From contig CANQRR010000027.1 of assembly GCA_947626285.1 (NCBI GenBank), positions 1-46,544 of the forward strand: a stretch of DNA of 46,544 nt. Direction: 5' to 3'. Positions 1 to 7,709 of this stretch are shown in pieces. The stretch's first letter is position 1, and each line of letters opens with the position of its first letter. Made by a program: the position numbers and the translations under genes. Origin of the DNA: an uncultured Lachnospiraceae bacterium. Its GTDB lineage: Bacteria > Bacillota > Clostridia > Lachnospirales > Lachnospiraceae. The notes under the pieces are model-generated. The model saw only the letters and a list, made by a program, of their open reading frames with translations, was not told the DNA's origin and did no database searches.

Positions 1-1685
1 GTCCCCACGAACTTGTCACAGATCGGCACGTTCTTCCCCAGGCCCGATGCTACCACCCTGTGCCCGGAGCGCAGTGTTTCCTCGCATGCAGAGATCAGCC
101 CCTCCAGGCTCGTCCTCGAGATGGACTTCAGGGCGTCCTCTATGATCGTGTCATTTCTCTCAAAATAAGAGAATGCGCTGTCATCCGACAATGCCTCCTC
201 CAGATAGTACAGCCCGTTGTAGAACGCCCCGCAAATGGAATCATAATCCTCCCACGCGTAGGTGGTGAGCGAGAGCCAGATCAGCGCGTGCAGGATGTGC
301 ATCTGCGCAGGTGTCACCTCTCCGTCCAGCAGCTGGAAGAACTCTTCCTCCATATCCTCCCAGCCGTTCGGCTCGATCTCCAGCCACACGCCATCCCCGC
401 TTATGTCCAGGCGGAAATGCTTCAGGTTGAACCGGTCATAGTTCCCCACGATGGAGTAGTATAACTTCGCCCAGTCATAGGCGGCATCCCCGTAGAGCTC
501 TGTATTCCCGAAATAGCCCCGGGGGTCGATCAGCACCGGCCTGCCGTCCTGCGTGAGCATCAGGTTGCTGAACGTGCAGTCCCCATGGATCAGCCGGAAC
601 TCCCCTGGGAGATAGTTCATGACAAGGGACTCCACCTCCTCCCTGTGGAAGAAGATGTTGCGGCACTCGCGCCCGTTGACCGTCACCGTGGCGTCCCCCG
701 CAAACGGCACCAGCTTCCTCACTTTCTCCAGACGGTCAAAGGTCTTGCCGATGTACGCTTCATAAAAGCTGTCCCTGTCGGCAGGGATGGAGCCTGCCGC
801 ATGCACCTTCCGCAGGCAGCCTATGGCCTGGGACAGGATACCCTTCTTCTCTTCATACGGCAGGCCGTCATACTCATAGATATTTCTTCCCTGCACGAGC
901 TCCATGCAGAGCGGGCTGTAGCTGTAGACCGCAGGGGTATTCACGATATCCTGCCCCTGTATCTTTTTGTACCATGCGGTCTCCATTGCAGCCAGGGCAC
1001 GTCCCTGTTCGTCGACCGGCTCCTTATAGAACCGCCCGTCTTCCGTCCACGTCCGGTTGAACGGCCTGCAGCGCAGCTTCGGGAGCCTGTCCCACTCGGA
1101 GAACAGGCCATACTCATGGGTCCTGTACAGCGGCTGTTCCTCAAACCGGATATCCTGCCCCTGCAGCCAGCGGACAAACTCACCGTCTTCCGGGACCCTG
1201 TCAAGGCACGACCGGTCACGGAAGATAAAATGTCCGGCCACCCCATGCTCCGAGCTCCGCTCTTCCTCAAACCTTCCTGCCTCATACTTCCAGCGGCAGG
1301 GAAAATCCTTCGATATGCCTATGACATTTCCTTCCGTCTCCGGCAGTTCATAATCCCCTGGCAGGACGAGGTCACACCAAATCAGCAGGAAACGTTCCCC
1401 TTCCGGCACCAGCGATACTGCCTCTCCGAGTCCCGCACAGGTCCCGCTGTGCCCTCCCGCGTTCACCATCCGGTAATCCACTGTGGCAAACGCCGCCAGG
1501 TAACGCTCCAATACGTCATATTTGTAGTCGCCGATGACGATGAACTTCTTATCCGGATATTTCCGGAACAGGTGGAACAGCATCGGCAGGTTGTCCACCG
1601 GCACCAGTGCCTTCGGCTTGTTCTTCGTCAGCTGCTCCATGCGGGTCCCCTTGCCGCCCGCCTGGACGATGATGTAGTCTGTCAT
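1..1685 (-). CDS. Nucleotidyltransferase / sugar kinase-like / SIS domain fusion protein (3' end beyond window)
   Basis: The frame is open from an ATG at 1685 to the left edge, so the protein is truncated here at about 561 residues. The N-terminus (about 1-230) is a sugar-nucleotide transferase: it carries the QAGGKGTRM nucleotide loop near residue 8. Residues about 260-520 look like an APH/choline-kinase-type phosphotransferase, with HGDCTFSN near residue 365 and a metal-binding DPRG near 388. The last visible residues (SGLGKNVPICDKFVGT) match the start of a SIS sugar-isomerase domain. It is the last visible gene of a leftward operon with a glycosyltransferase and two DUF4254 halves. Together these suggest synthesis of an activated, phosphorylated sugar for a surface polymer. 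Domain calls rest on motifs; the exact sugar is unknown. Confidence 0.85.
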   Translation of the reverse strand, partial: MTDYIIVQAGGKGTRMEQLTKNKPKALVPVDNLPMLFHLFRKYPDKKFIVIGDYKYDVLERYLAAFATVDYRMVNAGGHSGTCAGLGEAVSLVPEGERFLLIWCDLVLPGDYELPETEGNVIGISKDFPCRWKYEAGRFEEERSSEHGVAGHFIFRDRSCLDRVPEDGEFVRWLQGQDIRFEEQPLYRTHEYGLFSEWDRLPKLRCRPFNRTWTEDGRFYKEPVDEQGRALAAMETAWYKKIQGQDIVNTPAVYSYSPLCMELVQGRNIYEYDGLPYEEKKGILSQAIGCLRKVHAAGSIPADRDSFYEAYIGKTFDRLEKVRKLVPFAGDATVTVNGRECRNIFFHREEVESLVMNYLPGEFRLIHGDCTFSNLMLTQDGRPVLIDPRGYFGNTELYGDAAYDWAKLYYSIVGNYDRFNLKHFRLDISGDGVWLEIEPNGWEDMEEEFFQLLDGEVTPAQMHILHALIWLSLTTYAWEDYDSICGAFYNGLYYLEEALSDDSAFSYFERNDTIIEDALKSISRTSLEGLISACEETLRSGHRVVASGLGKNVPICDKFVG

Positions 1686-1698
1686 CTCCCGTTGTCCC

Positions 1699-1959
1699 TC
1701 AGTCCCTGTATCTTTTCTCGTTGTACATCTTCATCTGCCGGTACAGTCTCAGCTGTCTCCGCCCGGCTGCCACATCGTCCATCAGTTCCTGCAGCTCTGC
1801 GCGCAGGTCCTCCCTCTGCGCCTCCAGGATCTCCAGCCTCCCCTGGCAGTCCCTGTGGAACTCCGTATCCACGTCATCCCTGGCGTTCTGTTCTTTCATA
1901 TGGTAGATCTTCAGCTCATTGATGCTCAGCTTGTCGATCAGGCTCCCTACCGTCTCCAT
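1699..1959 (-). CDS. C-terminal half of a split DUF4254 protein
   Basis: This 86-residue helical protein begins METVGSLIDKLSI and ends with a YRQMKMYNE motif, as I recall for the C-terminal half of DUF4254 proteins, which sit in polysaccharide gene clusters and have no proven function. The N-terminal half is the gene immediately upstream (1963-2313), whose stop lies three bases before this ATG. A GGGAGGAG ribosome site overlaps the end of the upstream gene, so the split appears to be a real two-gene arrangement rather than a sequencing frameshift. The 14-base spacing to the downstream nucleotidyltransferase gene supports one operon. DUF4254 assignment is from memory of the family pattern. Confidence 0.75.
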   Translation of the reverse strand: METVGSLIDKLSINELKIYHMKEQNARDDVDTEFHRDCQGRLEILEAQREDLRAELQELMDDVAAGRRQLRLYRQMKMYNEKRYRD

Positions 1960-1962
1960 CGC

Positions 1963-2313
1963 CTATCTCCTCCCTGCTGCCTTCTGTACCTGGTCCAGCA
2001 CGATCTCGTCAATCTCCTCGATCAGGTCGTTCCTGTGCTGGTTCAGCGGGTTGATGTTGCGGATCGCCTTCAGGACCACCGCGTCCTCCATGCTCCGCAC
2101 TTTGTCCTCCTCATGCCACATCTCCGTGTTGGTGGCGGCAAGCTCCCTGATCACCTGCCCCATGTCGTCCCGGTGGACGTTCAGCGGCCGGATCCTGCGG
2201 ATCTCGTCCGTCACGATCTCATAATCCGCTCCGCGGCCCACACTTTCTTCATGCCAGTCCTCGATCGCGGTCTGAACCATCTTTACGATGTCGCCAGATG
2301 ATAAACCTCTCAT
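1963..2313 (-). CDS. N-terminal half of a split DUF4254 protein with internal duplication
   Basis: The ATG at 2313 overlaps the stop of the upstream glycosyltransferase as ATGA and has a GGAGAG site, so I prefer it to longer starts in the frame. The 116-residue product contains a WHEEDK...NPLNQHRNDLIEEID signature recalled from DUF4254. The same pattern occurs earlier as DWHEE...RPLNVHRDD, so the protein is a tandem duplication with a 46-residue period (W20 to W66; PLN at 43 and 89). Position between a glycosyltransferase and a sugar nucleotidyltransferase suggests a role in surface-glycan assembly. The biochemical function is not known. Confidence 0.75.
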   Translation of the reverse strand: MRGLSSGDIVKMVQTAIEDWHEESVGRGADYEIVTDEIRRIRPLNVHRDDMGQVIRELAATNTEMWHEEDKVRSMEDAVVLKAIRNINPLNQHRNDLIEEIDEIVLDQVQKAAGRR

Positions 2314-3092
2314 CTCCCTCTCTCCTCGCTTTCCTCTGTCTCTCCCTTTCCCTGCTTCAGGATCCTCTCCCGCCGGTAAAAACGGATCTTTACCGCCGGT
2401 CTCAGGTACGCGAACGTCTGTAGAAAAGTGTTCTGCGACTCCCCTTCCTCCCGCGCTGCCCACTTCGTCGGGATCTCATGCATCTCCACGCCCAGCCGTA
2501 CCGGTTTCAGGGCCGTCTCAATAAAGAACGGATGCCGCAGCTCTTCCCAGGCGATACGCTGCATCAGCTCCGTTGGGAAGATACGGAACCCGTAAGTCAT
2601 GTCCGACATCTTTACGCCGTAATACAAAGAAAACATATGCTGGAAGATGAAGTTCAGGATCTCTTTCTTCCTGTCGTACCCGCTGAAGGAGCCGCCCTGC
2701 AGCCAGCGGGAGGCCGTGGTGATGTCTCCCGGATGTTTCTTCTCTTCCTCGATCAGCTCATGGACCGCATAGGGGTCTGTCTCGAGATCCGTCGACATGA
2801 TGACCAGATGTGAGCCCCGGCATATATCGATGGCATCCTGGTAAGCCCCTCCCGCATACGGACGTTTCTGCCAGAGGACAGTGAATGGGATCTCCTCCGT
2901 CCTGCACCTGTCCTTTGCTCTTTCAATAGCTGCCAGGCATTCTTCTGTCGTCCGTTCACAGACGACTGCGATCAGCTCACACAGGTCCTGCCTGCTGCAG
3001 GTCCGCAGAATAACATTAACTGTCTGTTCAAAAGAAAATGTCTCATTGATCGCCGGAAGGATAATACTTGTATTCTTAAATGTCGTTTCCAT
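2310..3092 (-). CDS. Family 2 glycosyltransferase
   Basis: A 260-residue soluble protein with an N-terminal GT-A type segment (SIILPAINET near residue 9) and an STDLETDP metal-binding region near residue 105. This resembles the DxD region of polyprenyl-phosphate sugar transferases. A conserved SDMTYGFRIFP near residue 160 also fits this group. No membrane helix is evident, so it probably acts at the inner membrane face on a nucleotide sugar. It is the first gene of the leftward operon; a GGGAGAG site precedes the ATG. Donor and acceptor cannot be read from sequence. Confidence 0.85.
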   Translation of the reverse strand: METTFKNTSIILPAINETFSFEQTVNVILRTCSRQDLCELIAVVCERTTEECLAAIERAKDRCRTEEIPFTVLWQKRPYAGGAYQDAIDICRGSHLVIMSTDLETDPYAVHELIEEEKKHPGDITTASRWLQGGSFSGYDRKKEILNFIFQHMFSLYYGVKMSDMTYGFRIFPTELMQRIAWEELRHPFFIETALKPVRLGVEMHEIPTKWAAREEGESQNTFLQTFAYLRPAVKIRFYRRERILKQGKGETEESEERGR

Positions 3093-3164
3093 AGATCTAT
3101 ATCTCTCCCTTCAAGTTATGAAGGCCCGATATCGCGTTATGTATCAAACATAGTATCTATGTAT

Positions 3165-3193
3165 ATAGTAACTGTATATAGGCGATTCGTCAA
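3165..3193 (-). promoter_or_regulatory. Sigma-A promoter of the glycosyltransferase operon
   Basis: On the minus strand TTGACG (3188-3193) and TACTAT (3165-3170) are separated by 17 bases, about 75 bases before the first gene. A perfect hexamer palindrome ACATAG-tat-CTATGT lies just downstream (about 3148-3162) and could be an operator. Predicted from consensus only. Confidence 0.55.
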
Positions 3194-3236
3194 GATGTTA
3201 CTTTTCAGATAGGATATATATAGGGGTGATCTTATT

Positions 3237-3473
3237 ATGGAAAAAACACTTTTTACTCCAAAGGATTATGGACATATAGAAATAAATATCAAAAAATACA
3301 TGGATAAAAAGCAGATTACCAGAAATGCTCTGGCACGTGCCATCAATACACGTTTTGAAGTGATTGATAAATGGTATCAGGGACATGTAGAAAAAATCGA
3401 CGCGGACGTTCTCGCACGAATCTGCTTTGTCTTAGACTGTACACCGGGAGATATTATAAGGTTAGTCGAATAA
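3237..3473 (+). CDS. Small Cro/C1-type helix-turn-helix regulator
   Basis: A 78-residue protein preceded by AGGGGTGAT at the right distance from its ATG. Residues about 20-75 form an XRE-like helix-turn-helix (MDKKQITRNALARAIN, then a recognition helix around RFEVIDKWYQG), ending in CTPGDIIRLVE, which is typical of single-domain regulators of this class. It is transcribed away from the glycan operon on one side and toward the toxin-antitoxin remnant on the other. Its target is unknown; autoregulation or control of the divergent glycan operon are both possible. Confidence 0.8.
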   Translation: MEKTLFTPKDYGHIEINIKKYMDKKQITRNALARAINTRFEVIDKWYQGHVEKIDADVLARICFVLDCTPGDIIRLVE

Positions 3474-3521
3474 GCATTTCGCTTTTGTTTCACCTTACAC
3501 CTTGTTTCATCTTGTACCTCC

Positions 3522-3555
3522 AAAAAGAAAGGAACCACCATTTTCAGACGGTTCC
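3522..3555 (-). terminator. Rho-independent terminator after the toxin-antitoxin operon
   Basis: On the minus strand GGAACC ... GGTTCC forms a six-base-pair stem with a 13-base loop, followed by a T-rich tract (3522-3530). It lies about 28 bases past the end of the PIN toxin remnant. Confidence 0.5.
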
Positions 3556-3582
3556 AATAAACGGATGCGTTTTCAGTTCTTC

Positions 3583-3791
3583 CTATTTTTCGTATCGTTC
3601 CTCCGCCCCAGATTTGATAATCTCGATCATCTCCTTCGGCGTTACGATGCATATTCCACTATAATTTCGTCATCGTATAGCGGCACAATCCTTCCAGCAA
3701 TGGCTTCGTCCAAAACTGGGGCGGGAACAGATTTTCCCGCAAGAAGAGCGGAAACTAATACGTTCGTATCCAGAACAGCATAATATCTCAT
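3583..3791 (-). pseudogene. PIN-domain toxin, internally deleted
   Basis: The first 49 codons (ATG 3791, stop at 3642) encode MRYYAVLDTNVLVSALLAG..., the N-terminus of a PIN ribonuclease of the kind paired with RelB-like antitoxins, including the catalytic aspartate of LDTN. The frame then ends. In the next frame, from about 3650 to the TAG at 3583, the characteristic C-terminal tail IVTPKEMIEIIKSGAEE appears. The central region that should hold the other acidic residues is missing, so an internal deletion has fused the two ends out of frame. The gene starts six bases after the antitoxin stop. It should be inactive as a nuclease. Confidence 0.8.
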
Positions 3792-3796
3792 ATCGC

Positions 3797-4120
3797 TTAT
3801 TCCACACACCTCGCTTTTCGCACACGGCGCTCTTTTCTGGACGCGGCGATTTCCTCATTGATCTCGTCGAGGCTCATCTCAGAAAGACCAATCTTTTCCG
3901 CCGACTCTCTCATGCTCTGGATCGCCCGGATTCCCTCGATGGCTGACATATCCTGACGCTCCCCGAGTGTCATGCCAAACGGCAGCCCGTTTACCATCAC
4001 GGATCGTTTCAGAAAAATCCGCACGGCAGTCTGTAGGTCAATCCCCAGCTCTTCATAAATCGCCGCTGCCTTCGCACGAAGTTTTTCGTCTACCCTTACC
4101 TGCAATACATTGGATGCCAT
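3797..4120 (-). CDS. RelB/DinJ-type antitoxin
   Basis: A 107-residue protein whose N-terminus (VLQVRVDEKLRAKA...LGIDLQTAVRIFLKRSV) is the ribbon-helix-helix DNA-binding segment of RelB/DinJ antitoxins. The charged C-terminus would wrap a toxin. I chose the ATG at 4120 because AAGGAG lies eight bases upstream; the in-frame GTG at 4129 is too close to that site. It has a near-consensus promoter. The toxin gene immediately downstream is internally deleted, so this antitoxin appears to be an orphan that may still act as a repressor or neutralise related toxins. Confidence 0.85.
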   Translation of the reverse strand: MASNVLQVRVDEKLRAKAAAIYEELGIDLQTAVRIFLKRSVMVNGLPFGMTLGERQDMSAIEGIRAIQSMRESAEKIGLSEMSLDEINEEIAASRKERRVRKARCVE

Positions 4121-4156
4121 ATTTTTCACTCCTTTGCAGCATTCATTTGTATTGTC

Positions 4157-4185
4157 ATTGTACGCTATTGTATGCAGAATGTCAA
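4157..4185 (-). promoter_or_regulatory. Consensus sigma-A promoter for the antitoxin gene
   Basis: On the minus strand a perfect TTGACA (4180-4185) and TACAAT (4157-4162) are separated by exactly 17 bases, about 37 bases before the antitoxin ATG. Confidence 0.75.
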
Positions 4186-4219
4186 CAATTTTTCAAATAA
4201 AAAGAGGCGGAGCCCCATT

Positions 4220-4933
4220 CTATACACTCGCCTGCTGCCTCCGCAGAATCGCCCATGTTCCTGCGATTCCCGCCGCGCAGAGCGCGACGAATAGCCCCCA
4301 CTGCAGATAGCCCGGGATGCCGCCGATCAGCCGTCCAACCGCGTTCCCGATCCTGCCCCAGAAGGAACCCGGAGTCTCCTCCGCCGCGTCGTGTATCCGC
4401 GGAACGCCGATACAAAGGAACATCCACGCAATCCAGGCCGCCACGAGAACAGGTCTGCCAAAGTACAGGAAAAGCGCGCCGACAAGGCCTGCCACGATCA
4501 CCAGCAACACAACGATCGGAACTCCGATCCGAATCAGCTCAGGCAGCAGTTTTATCATCTCGCCGCCTGCACTCTGTACCCGGTTCAGTGCTTCCTCCGC
4601 CGTGCACAGCACCGCCGTCAGCGCAAAAATCTCCACTACCGCTAACAGAGTCATCACAAGATACGACACAAAAAACTCTTTCCGTGACGAGCCCATCGAC
4701 AGCTCAACATTGAAATAGACGACCACTTCCCCGAACACGAAAAACAGCATCATGACTCCTATAGCCAAGAGCGCGCAGCTCGCCCCAAGCGGAAAATAGG
4801 CCTTTTCTTTTATAAAGTGCATCGCGATTGCAAGCGCCGCAGCACCCAACACCCAGCACCCAAGCATGATCCCCGCGATCACAGCATAGATTTCCCTCTG
4901 CACATAGATCTGCCGTTTTATTGCTTTCCACAT
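4220..4933 (-). CDS. ABC exporter membrane subunit (second permease-like protein)
   Basis: A polytopic protein of about 237 residues with roughly six hydrophobic segments, and a cytoplasmic SMGSSRKEFF motif that is also present, as SMGSTRKEII, in the neighbouring permease. The shared motif shows the two are paralogues. I favour the ATG at 4933 (preceded by GGGAGG about ten bases away); an ATG at 4951 is possible. It is the last gene of a GntR-ATPase-permease-permease operon resembling the ytr bacitracin/cell-wall stress exporters of Bacillota. Substrate unknown. Confidence 0.75.
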   Translation of the reverse strand: MWKAIKRQIYVQREIYAVIAGIMLGCWVLGAAALAIAMHFIKEKAYFPLGASCALLAIGVMMLFFVFGEVVVYFNVELSMGSSRKEFFVSYLVMTLLAVVEIFALTAVLCTAEEALNRVQSAGGEMIKLLPELIRIGVPIVVLLVIVAGLVGALFLYFGRPVLVAAWIAWMFLCIGVPRIHDAAEETPGSFWGRIGNAVGRLIGGIPGYLQWGLFVALCAAGIAGTWAILRRQQASV

Positions 4934-4961
4934 ACCCTGCTTCCCTCCCATTGCTCTCTTT

Positions 4962-5684
4962 CTACACCCGCGCTTCGCTCTTCCGTGTGAGGAAACGCGC
5001 GAACCCCGCAGCGCATAGATCCGTCACAAGCCCTATCACAAACATTCCCGTGCAAACAAGCGGCATGAGCAGCTCTGTTCCTATGTGAGTCCTCAGAAAT
5101 GCCATCAGAAATCCTGTTTCCGAACGATCGGTCGAAATAAGGCTCCAACCGATCATGCCGCCGATCAGCGCGCTTATGAGCATCATTGCCACCGCGCCCA
5201 CGGTTCTCCAGCGAAGAGTCACCGCCCCGAGCGCAGTGCCGAACGCCGCCCCAAGCAACTGTATTCCAAACGCTATCAAGAAAAACCACAGCAGTCCGAG
5301 TCCGAACAGTTCCTCCTGCGGCGGGTCATTTTCCACATAGCGACCAATTCCCCATGCAAGCCCTGCAAGCAAAGACGTAAGCAATGCGGTCGCGCTCTGG
5401 CTCAGAAAAAGGGTGCGAATGATCTCCTTTCTGGTGCTCCCCATGGAAAGCAGCACCGAAAAGTAGACCTGGAACAACCCGACTCCGGACATGATCTGTA
5501 TCAGCACCCCCGAAAGCAGGAGCATCGTGCAAAACTGGAACAGCATTGTCAGCCAAAAACCTGAGCGCACCCCTCCCGGCAGCCCAGTCAGCAAAATCAT
5601 CCCCAGTGTGATCGCGGTCTCGATGACCACATAAGTGATCGGCGCCGAACTCCACAGCTTTACTTTTTTCATCCCCATCCTCAT
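4962..5684 (-). CDS. ABC exporter membrane subunit (first permease-like protein)
   Basis: A 240-residue integral membrane protein with about six hydrophobic helices and the SMGSTRKEI loop shared with its downstream paralogue. The ATG at 5684 overlaps the ATPase stop as ATGA and has GGGAGG eight bases upstream, which indicates translational coupling to the ATPase. It presumably forms, with the second permease, the channel powered by that ATPase. No periplasmic binding protein is encoded, which fits export rather than uptake. Confidence 0.8.
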   Translation of the reverse strand: MRMGMKKVKLWSSAPITYVVIETAITLGMILLTGLPGGVRSGFWLTMLFQFCTMLLLSGVLIQIMSGVGLFQVYFSVLLSMGSTRKEIIRTLFLSQSATALLTSLLAGLAWGIGRYVENDPPQEELFGLGLLWFFLIAFGIQLLGAAFGTALGAVTLRWRTVGAVAMMLISALIGGMIGWSLISTDRSETGFLMAFLRTHIGTELLMPLVCTGMFVIGLVTDLCAAGFARFLTRKSEARV

Positions 5685-6556
5685 ACGTGTTCCTCCCCGC
5701 AAAGCGCTACGAACAGTTTCTGAAGGCTGAGTTTCTGAACGCTCACGTCATATCCCTGCGGCAGCATCTGTCCCGGGGACAGCAGCACCGCGACGCCCTT
5801 GCTGCGGCCCAACCTCTCCTCATGGTGAACCTCGAGCCCTTTTGTCGCCGCGTCCACCTCTTCCTCGTGTCCGCTTACGTGGTACGCCCGCTCCAGCAGC
5901 TCCTGTGTGTTCTCCTTCAGGAGGATCTGTCCCTCATCGAGGATGATGACCTCTTCAAATACATCCGCCGCCTCCTCGATGATGTGCGTCGAGACGACGA
6001 AGGTTCGCCCGGTCTGCGTGAACTCTTCCAACAGAATCTGGTAAAAACGCTCGCGCGCGATCACGTCCAGCCCCGCGACCGGCTCGTCGAGAAAAGTGAA
6101 CTCCGCTTTGCTCGCCAGCGCCACAATGATCGCCACCATCGAAACCATGCCCTTGGAGAGCTTGTTGATCCGCTTCTTTTTCTCGATCCCGAATTCCTGT
6201 ATCAGACGATCCGCCATCTCCTGATCCCAGTGCGCGTAATAGGTCGCCGCGATCTCCAGATACGCCTTCACCTTCATCGCGCCCGCGCCGCTTGTACCCG
6301 TCTGGCTCAGCTCCCGCGAAAAACAGAAGTGCTCCAGCGCCCTCGGATTCTCCCACACCGGCACTCCATCGAGCTCTACCGTGCCCCTCGTCGCCGGGTT
6401 CTGCGCCGTCAGGATCGACAAAAGCGTCGTCTTACCCGCTCCGTTTCGCCCGATCAGCCCGTAGATCTTCCCGGACTCCAGCTCCAGATCGACGCCGTGC
6501 AGCACGTCCTTGTTTCCATATGTTTTCACGATTCCCTTTGCCGTCAATTTACTCAT
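5681..6556 (-). CDS. ABC transporter ATP-binding protein (GntR-linked exporter)
   Basis: A 291-residue ATPase with Walker A GRNGAGKTT (residues 36-44), signature LSKGM, Walker B with FLDEPVAGLD, and the switch STHIIEE. It follows the GntR regulator by 15 bases and overlaps the first permease gene. The order regulator, ATPase, two permeases is that of the YtrA-type cell-envelope stress exporters. The signature reads LSKGM rather than LSGGQ, as in many exporters of this group. Confidence 0.92.
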   Translation of the reverse strand: MSKLTAKGIVKTYGNKDVLHGVDLELESGKIYGLIGRNGAGKTTLLSILTAQNPATRGTVELDGVPVWENPRALEHFCFSRELSQTGTSGAGAMKVKAYLEIAATYYAHWDQEMADRLIQEFGIEKKKRINKLSKGMVSMVAIIVALASKAEFTFLDEPVAGLDVIARERFYQILLEEFTQTGRTFVVSTHIIEEAADVFEEVIILDEGQILLKENTQELLERAYHVSGHEEEVDAATKGLEVHHEERLGRSKGVAVLLSPGQMLPQGYDVSVQKLSLQKLFVALCGEEHV

Positions 6557-6571
6557 CTTCGCTATCCTTTC

Positions 6572-6940
6572 TCACTTCTCTTTATCCTGTCCGATCATCG
6601 CGATCAGCTCCTGTCTGCTGATTCCCAGGCTTTTTGCCTCCGCCAGCAGACTCTTCACATAGTCCTCATAGAAATGCTTCTTCCGCTTCTCCGTAATCTG
6701 GCGCTTCGCGCCCGTCGCCACAAACATCCCGATTCCCCGTTTCTTGTAGAGAATGCCCTCATCCACCAGAAGGTTGACGCCCTTCGCGGCCGTGGCCGGG
6801 TTGATCGCGTAGAGCTTCGCCAACTCGTTCGTGCTCGGGACACGCTCCTCCTCCAACAGGATGTCACGAAGGATGTCGTTCTCGATCATCTCGCGGATCT
6901 GGATATAGATCGACTTTTCCTGTGTCAGGATCTCATTCAC
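6572..6940 (-). CDS. GntR-family regulator, YtrA type
   Basis: A 122-residue repressor with a GntR winged helix in residues 15-80 (VPSTNELAKLYAINPATAAKGVNLLVDEGILYKKRGIGMFV) and a very short C-terminal helical tail instead of an effector domain. This is characteristic of the YtrA subfamily. Translation starts at GTG (6940) with GGAAG nine bases upstream. It heads the ABC exporter operon and most likely represses it by binding the palindrome at 7015-7036. Confidence 0.9.
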   Translation of the reverse strand: MNEILTQEKSIYIQIREMIENDILRDILLEEERVPSTNELAKLYAINPATAAKGVNLLVDEGILYKKRGIGMFVATGAKRQITEKRKKHFYEDYVKSLLAEAKSLGISRQELIAMIGQDKEK

Positions 6941-7014
6941 TCGCTCTCACTTCCTTCACCTCTTCGTCTTCTCCACGATTTTCTGTGAAAATAATCTTTT
7001 GGTTCGGTTTATTG

Positions 7015-7036
7015 GTTCATTACTTATGTAATTAAC
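7015..7036. promoter_or_regulatory. Palindromic operator, probably of the GntR regulator
   Basis: Half sites GTTcATTAC and GTAATtAAC flank a four-base TTAT centre, giving a 22-base inverted repeat with a single mismatched pair. It overlaps the -10 box of the promoter at 7035-7064, where a bound repressor would block transcription. Confidence 0.6.
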
Positions 7037-7064
7037 CATAGCACCAAGAATATTGTTTTGTCAA
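7035..7064 (-). promoter_or_regulatory. Promoter of the GntR/ABC exporter operon
   Basis: On the minus strand TTGACA (7059-7064) and TATGGT (7035-7040) with an 18-base spacer. The start codon is about 95 bases downstream. Confidence 0.6.
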
Positions 7065-7076
7065 GCGAAAAAACAC

Positions 7077-7133
7077 AAAAAAATCTTTGGATCCATCAAG
7101 CTCTGTCGACGAGACGCTTGTGTGATCCAAAGA
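7077..7133 (-). terminator. Long rho-independent terminator
   Basis: On the minus strand TCTTTGGATC pairs perfectly with GATCCAAAGA, and inner GCTTG/CAAGC pairs extend the stem. Seven Ts follow (7077-7083). It ends transcription of the membrane-protein gene at 7236-7658 before the exporter promoter. Confidence 0.75.
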
Positions 7134-7235
7134 CCTCTTTATCCAGTCATTCTCCACTCAGCTATTTTCTATTTTATCACTCTCTATCCTGTCATCGAAG
7201 CATATCTTAATTCTGTCCTGCTACGCTCATATCTT

Positions 7236-7658
7236 TTACAGCCGCACCCGCGAACTTGCGACCACCGCCGCACAGACCGCTCCGCCCGCGACAAGCGCGT
7301 CCCTGGTCTGATCCGGCACCAAGACTCCCTTCATCCCGAAGCAGTAAACCAAAAACAAGGCCGTCGCCACAAGGAAGATCACCAGGTGCCACAGCGCGAA
7401 GCGTCTCCTTGCGCCCGCGCCGGCTTCCGCCGCCTTTTCATAGGTAACGCCGCTGATCCAGTAGACGCTCTGCGTCGCCAGCATCAACACAAAGAGCAGG
7501 TCCAAAAACACGAGCACGATAATACCCAGATTTTTGCCCGGTCCGATCACCGGAAAATACCGCCGCCCTCCGTATATGTAAAAAAGAACCACAGCCACCA
7601 GCAGGGCAAGCCACGCCCAGAACAGCGTATATGATTTTTTCTGATACTGCTCTTTCAT
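7236..7658 (-). CDS. Small polytopic membrane protein, unknown function
   Basis: A 140-residue protein with about four hydrophobic helices (residues 12-30, 43-65, 82-103 and near the C-terminus). The ATG at 7658 has GGAGGT three bases upstream, better than the longer in-frame start. It has its own promoter (7680-7709) and a strong terminator, so it appears to be monocistronic. I do not recognise a family. Confidence 0.7.
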   Translation of the reverse strand: MKEQYQKKSYTLFWAWLALLVAVVLFYIYGGRRYFPVIGPGKNLGIIVLVFLDLLFVLMLATQSVYWISGVTYEKAAEAGAGARRRFALWHLVIFLVATALFLVYCFGMKGVLVPDQTRDALVAGGAVCAAVVASSRVRL

Positions 7659-7679
7659 TCTACCTCCATGTATATACAA

Positions 7680-7709
7680 AGTATATCCCGCATATGATCC
7701 TTCTGTCAA
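7680..7709 (-). promoter_or_regulatory. Promoter of the small membrane-protein gene
   Basis: TTGACA (7704-7709) and TATACT (7680-7685) on the minus strand with an 18-base spacer. It overlaps the end of the TatD gene. Confidence 0.6.

Noticed and set aside
585-1922. A 445-residue plus-strand open frame
   Set aside because: It lies antisense to the nucleotidyltransferase fusion, whose minus-strand protein has clear motifs. The plus-strand product is rich in arginine, leucine and histidine with no recognisable domain.
5687-6988. A 433-residue plus-strand open frame over the ABC operon
   Set aside because: It is antisense to an ATPase with complete Walker and signature motifs; composition is typical of a shadow frame.
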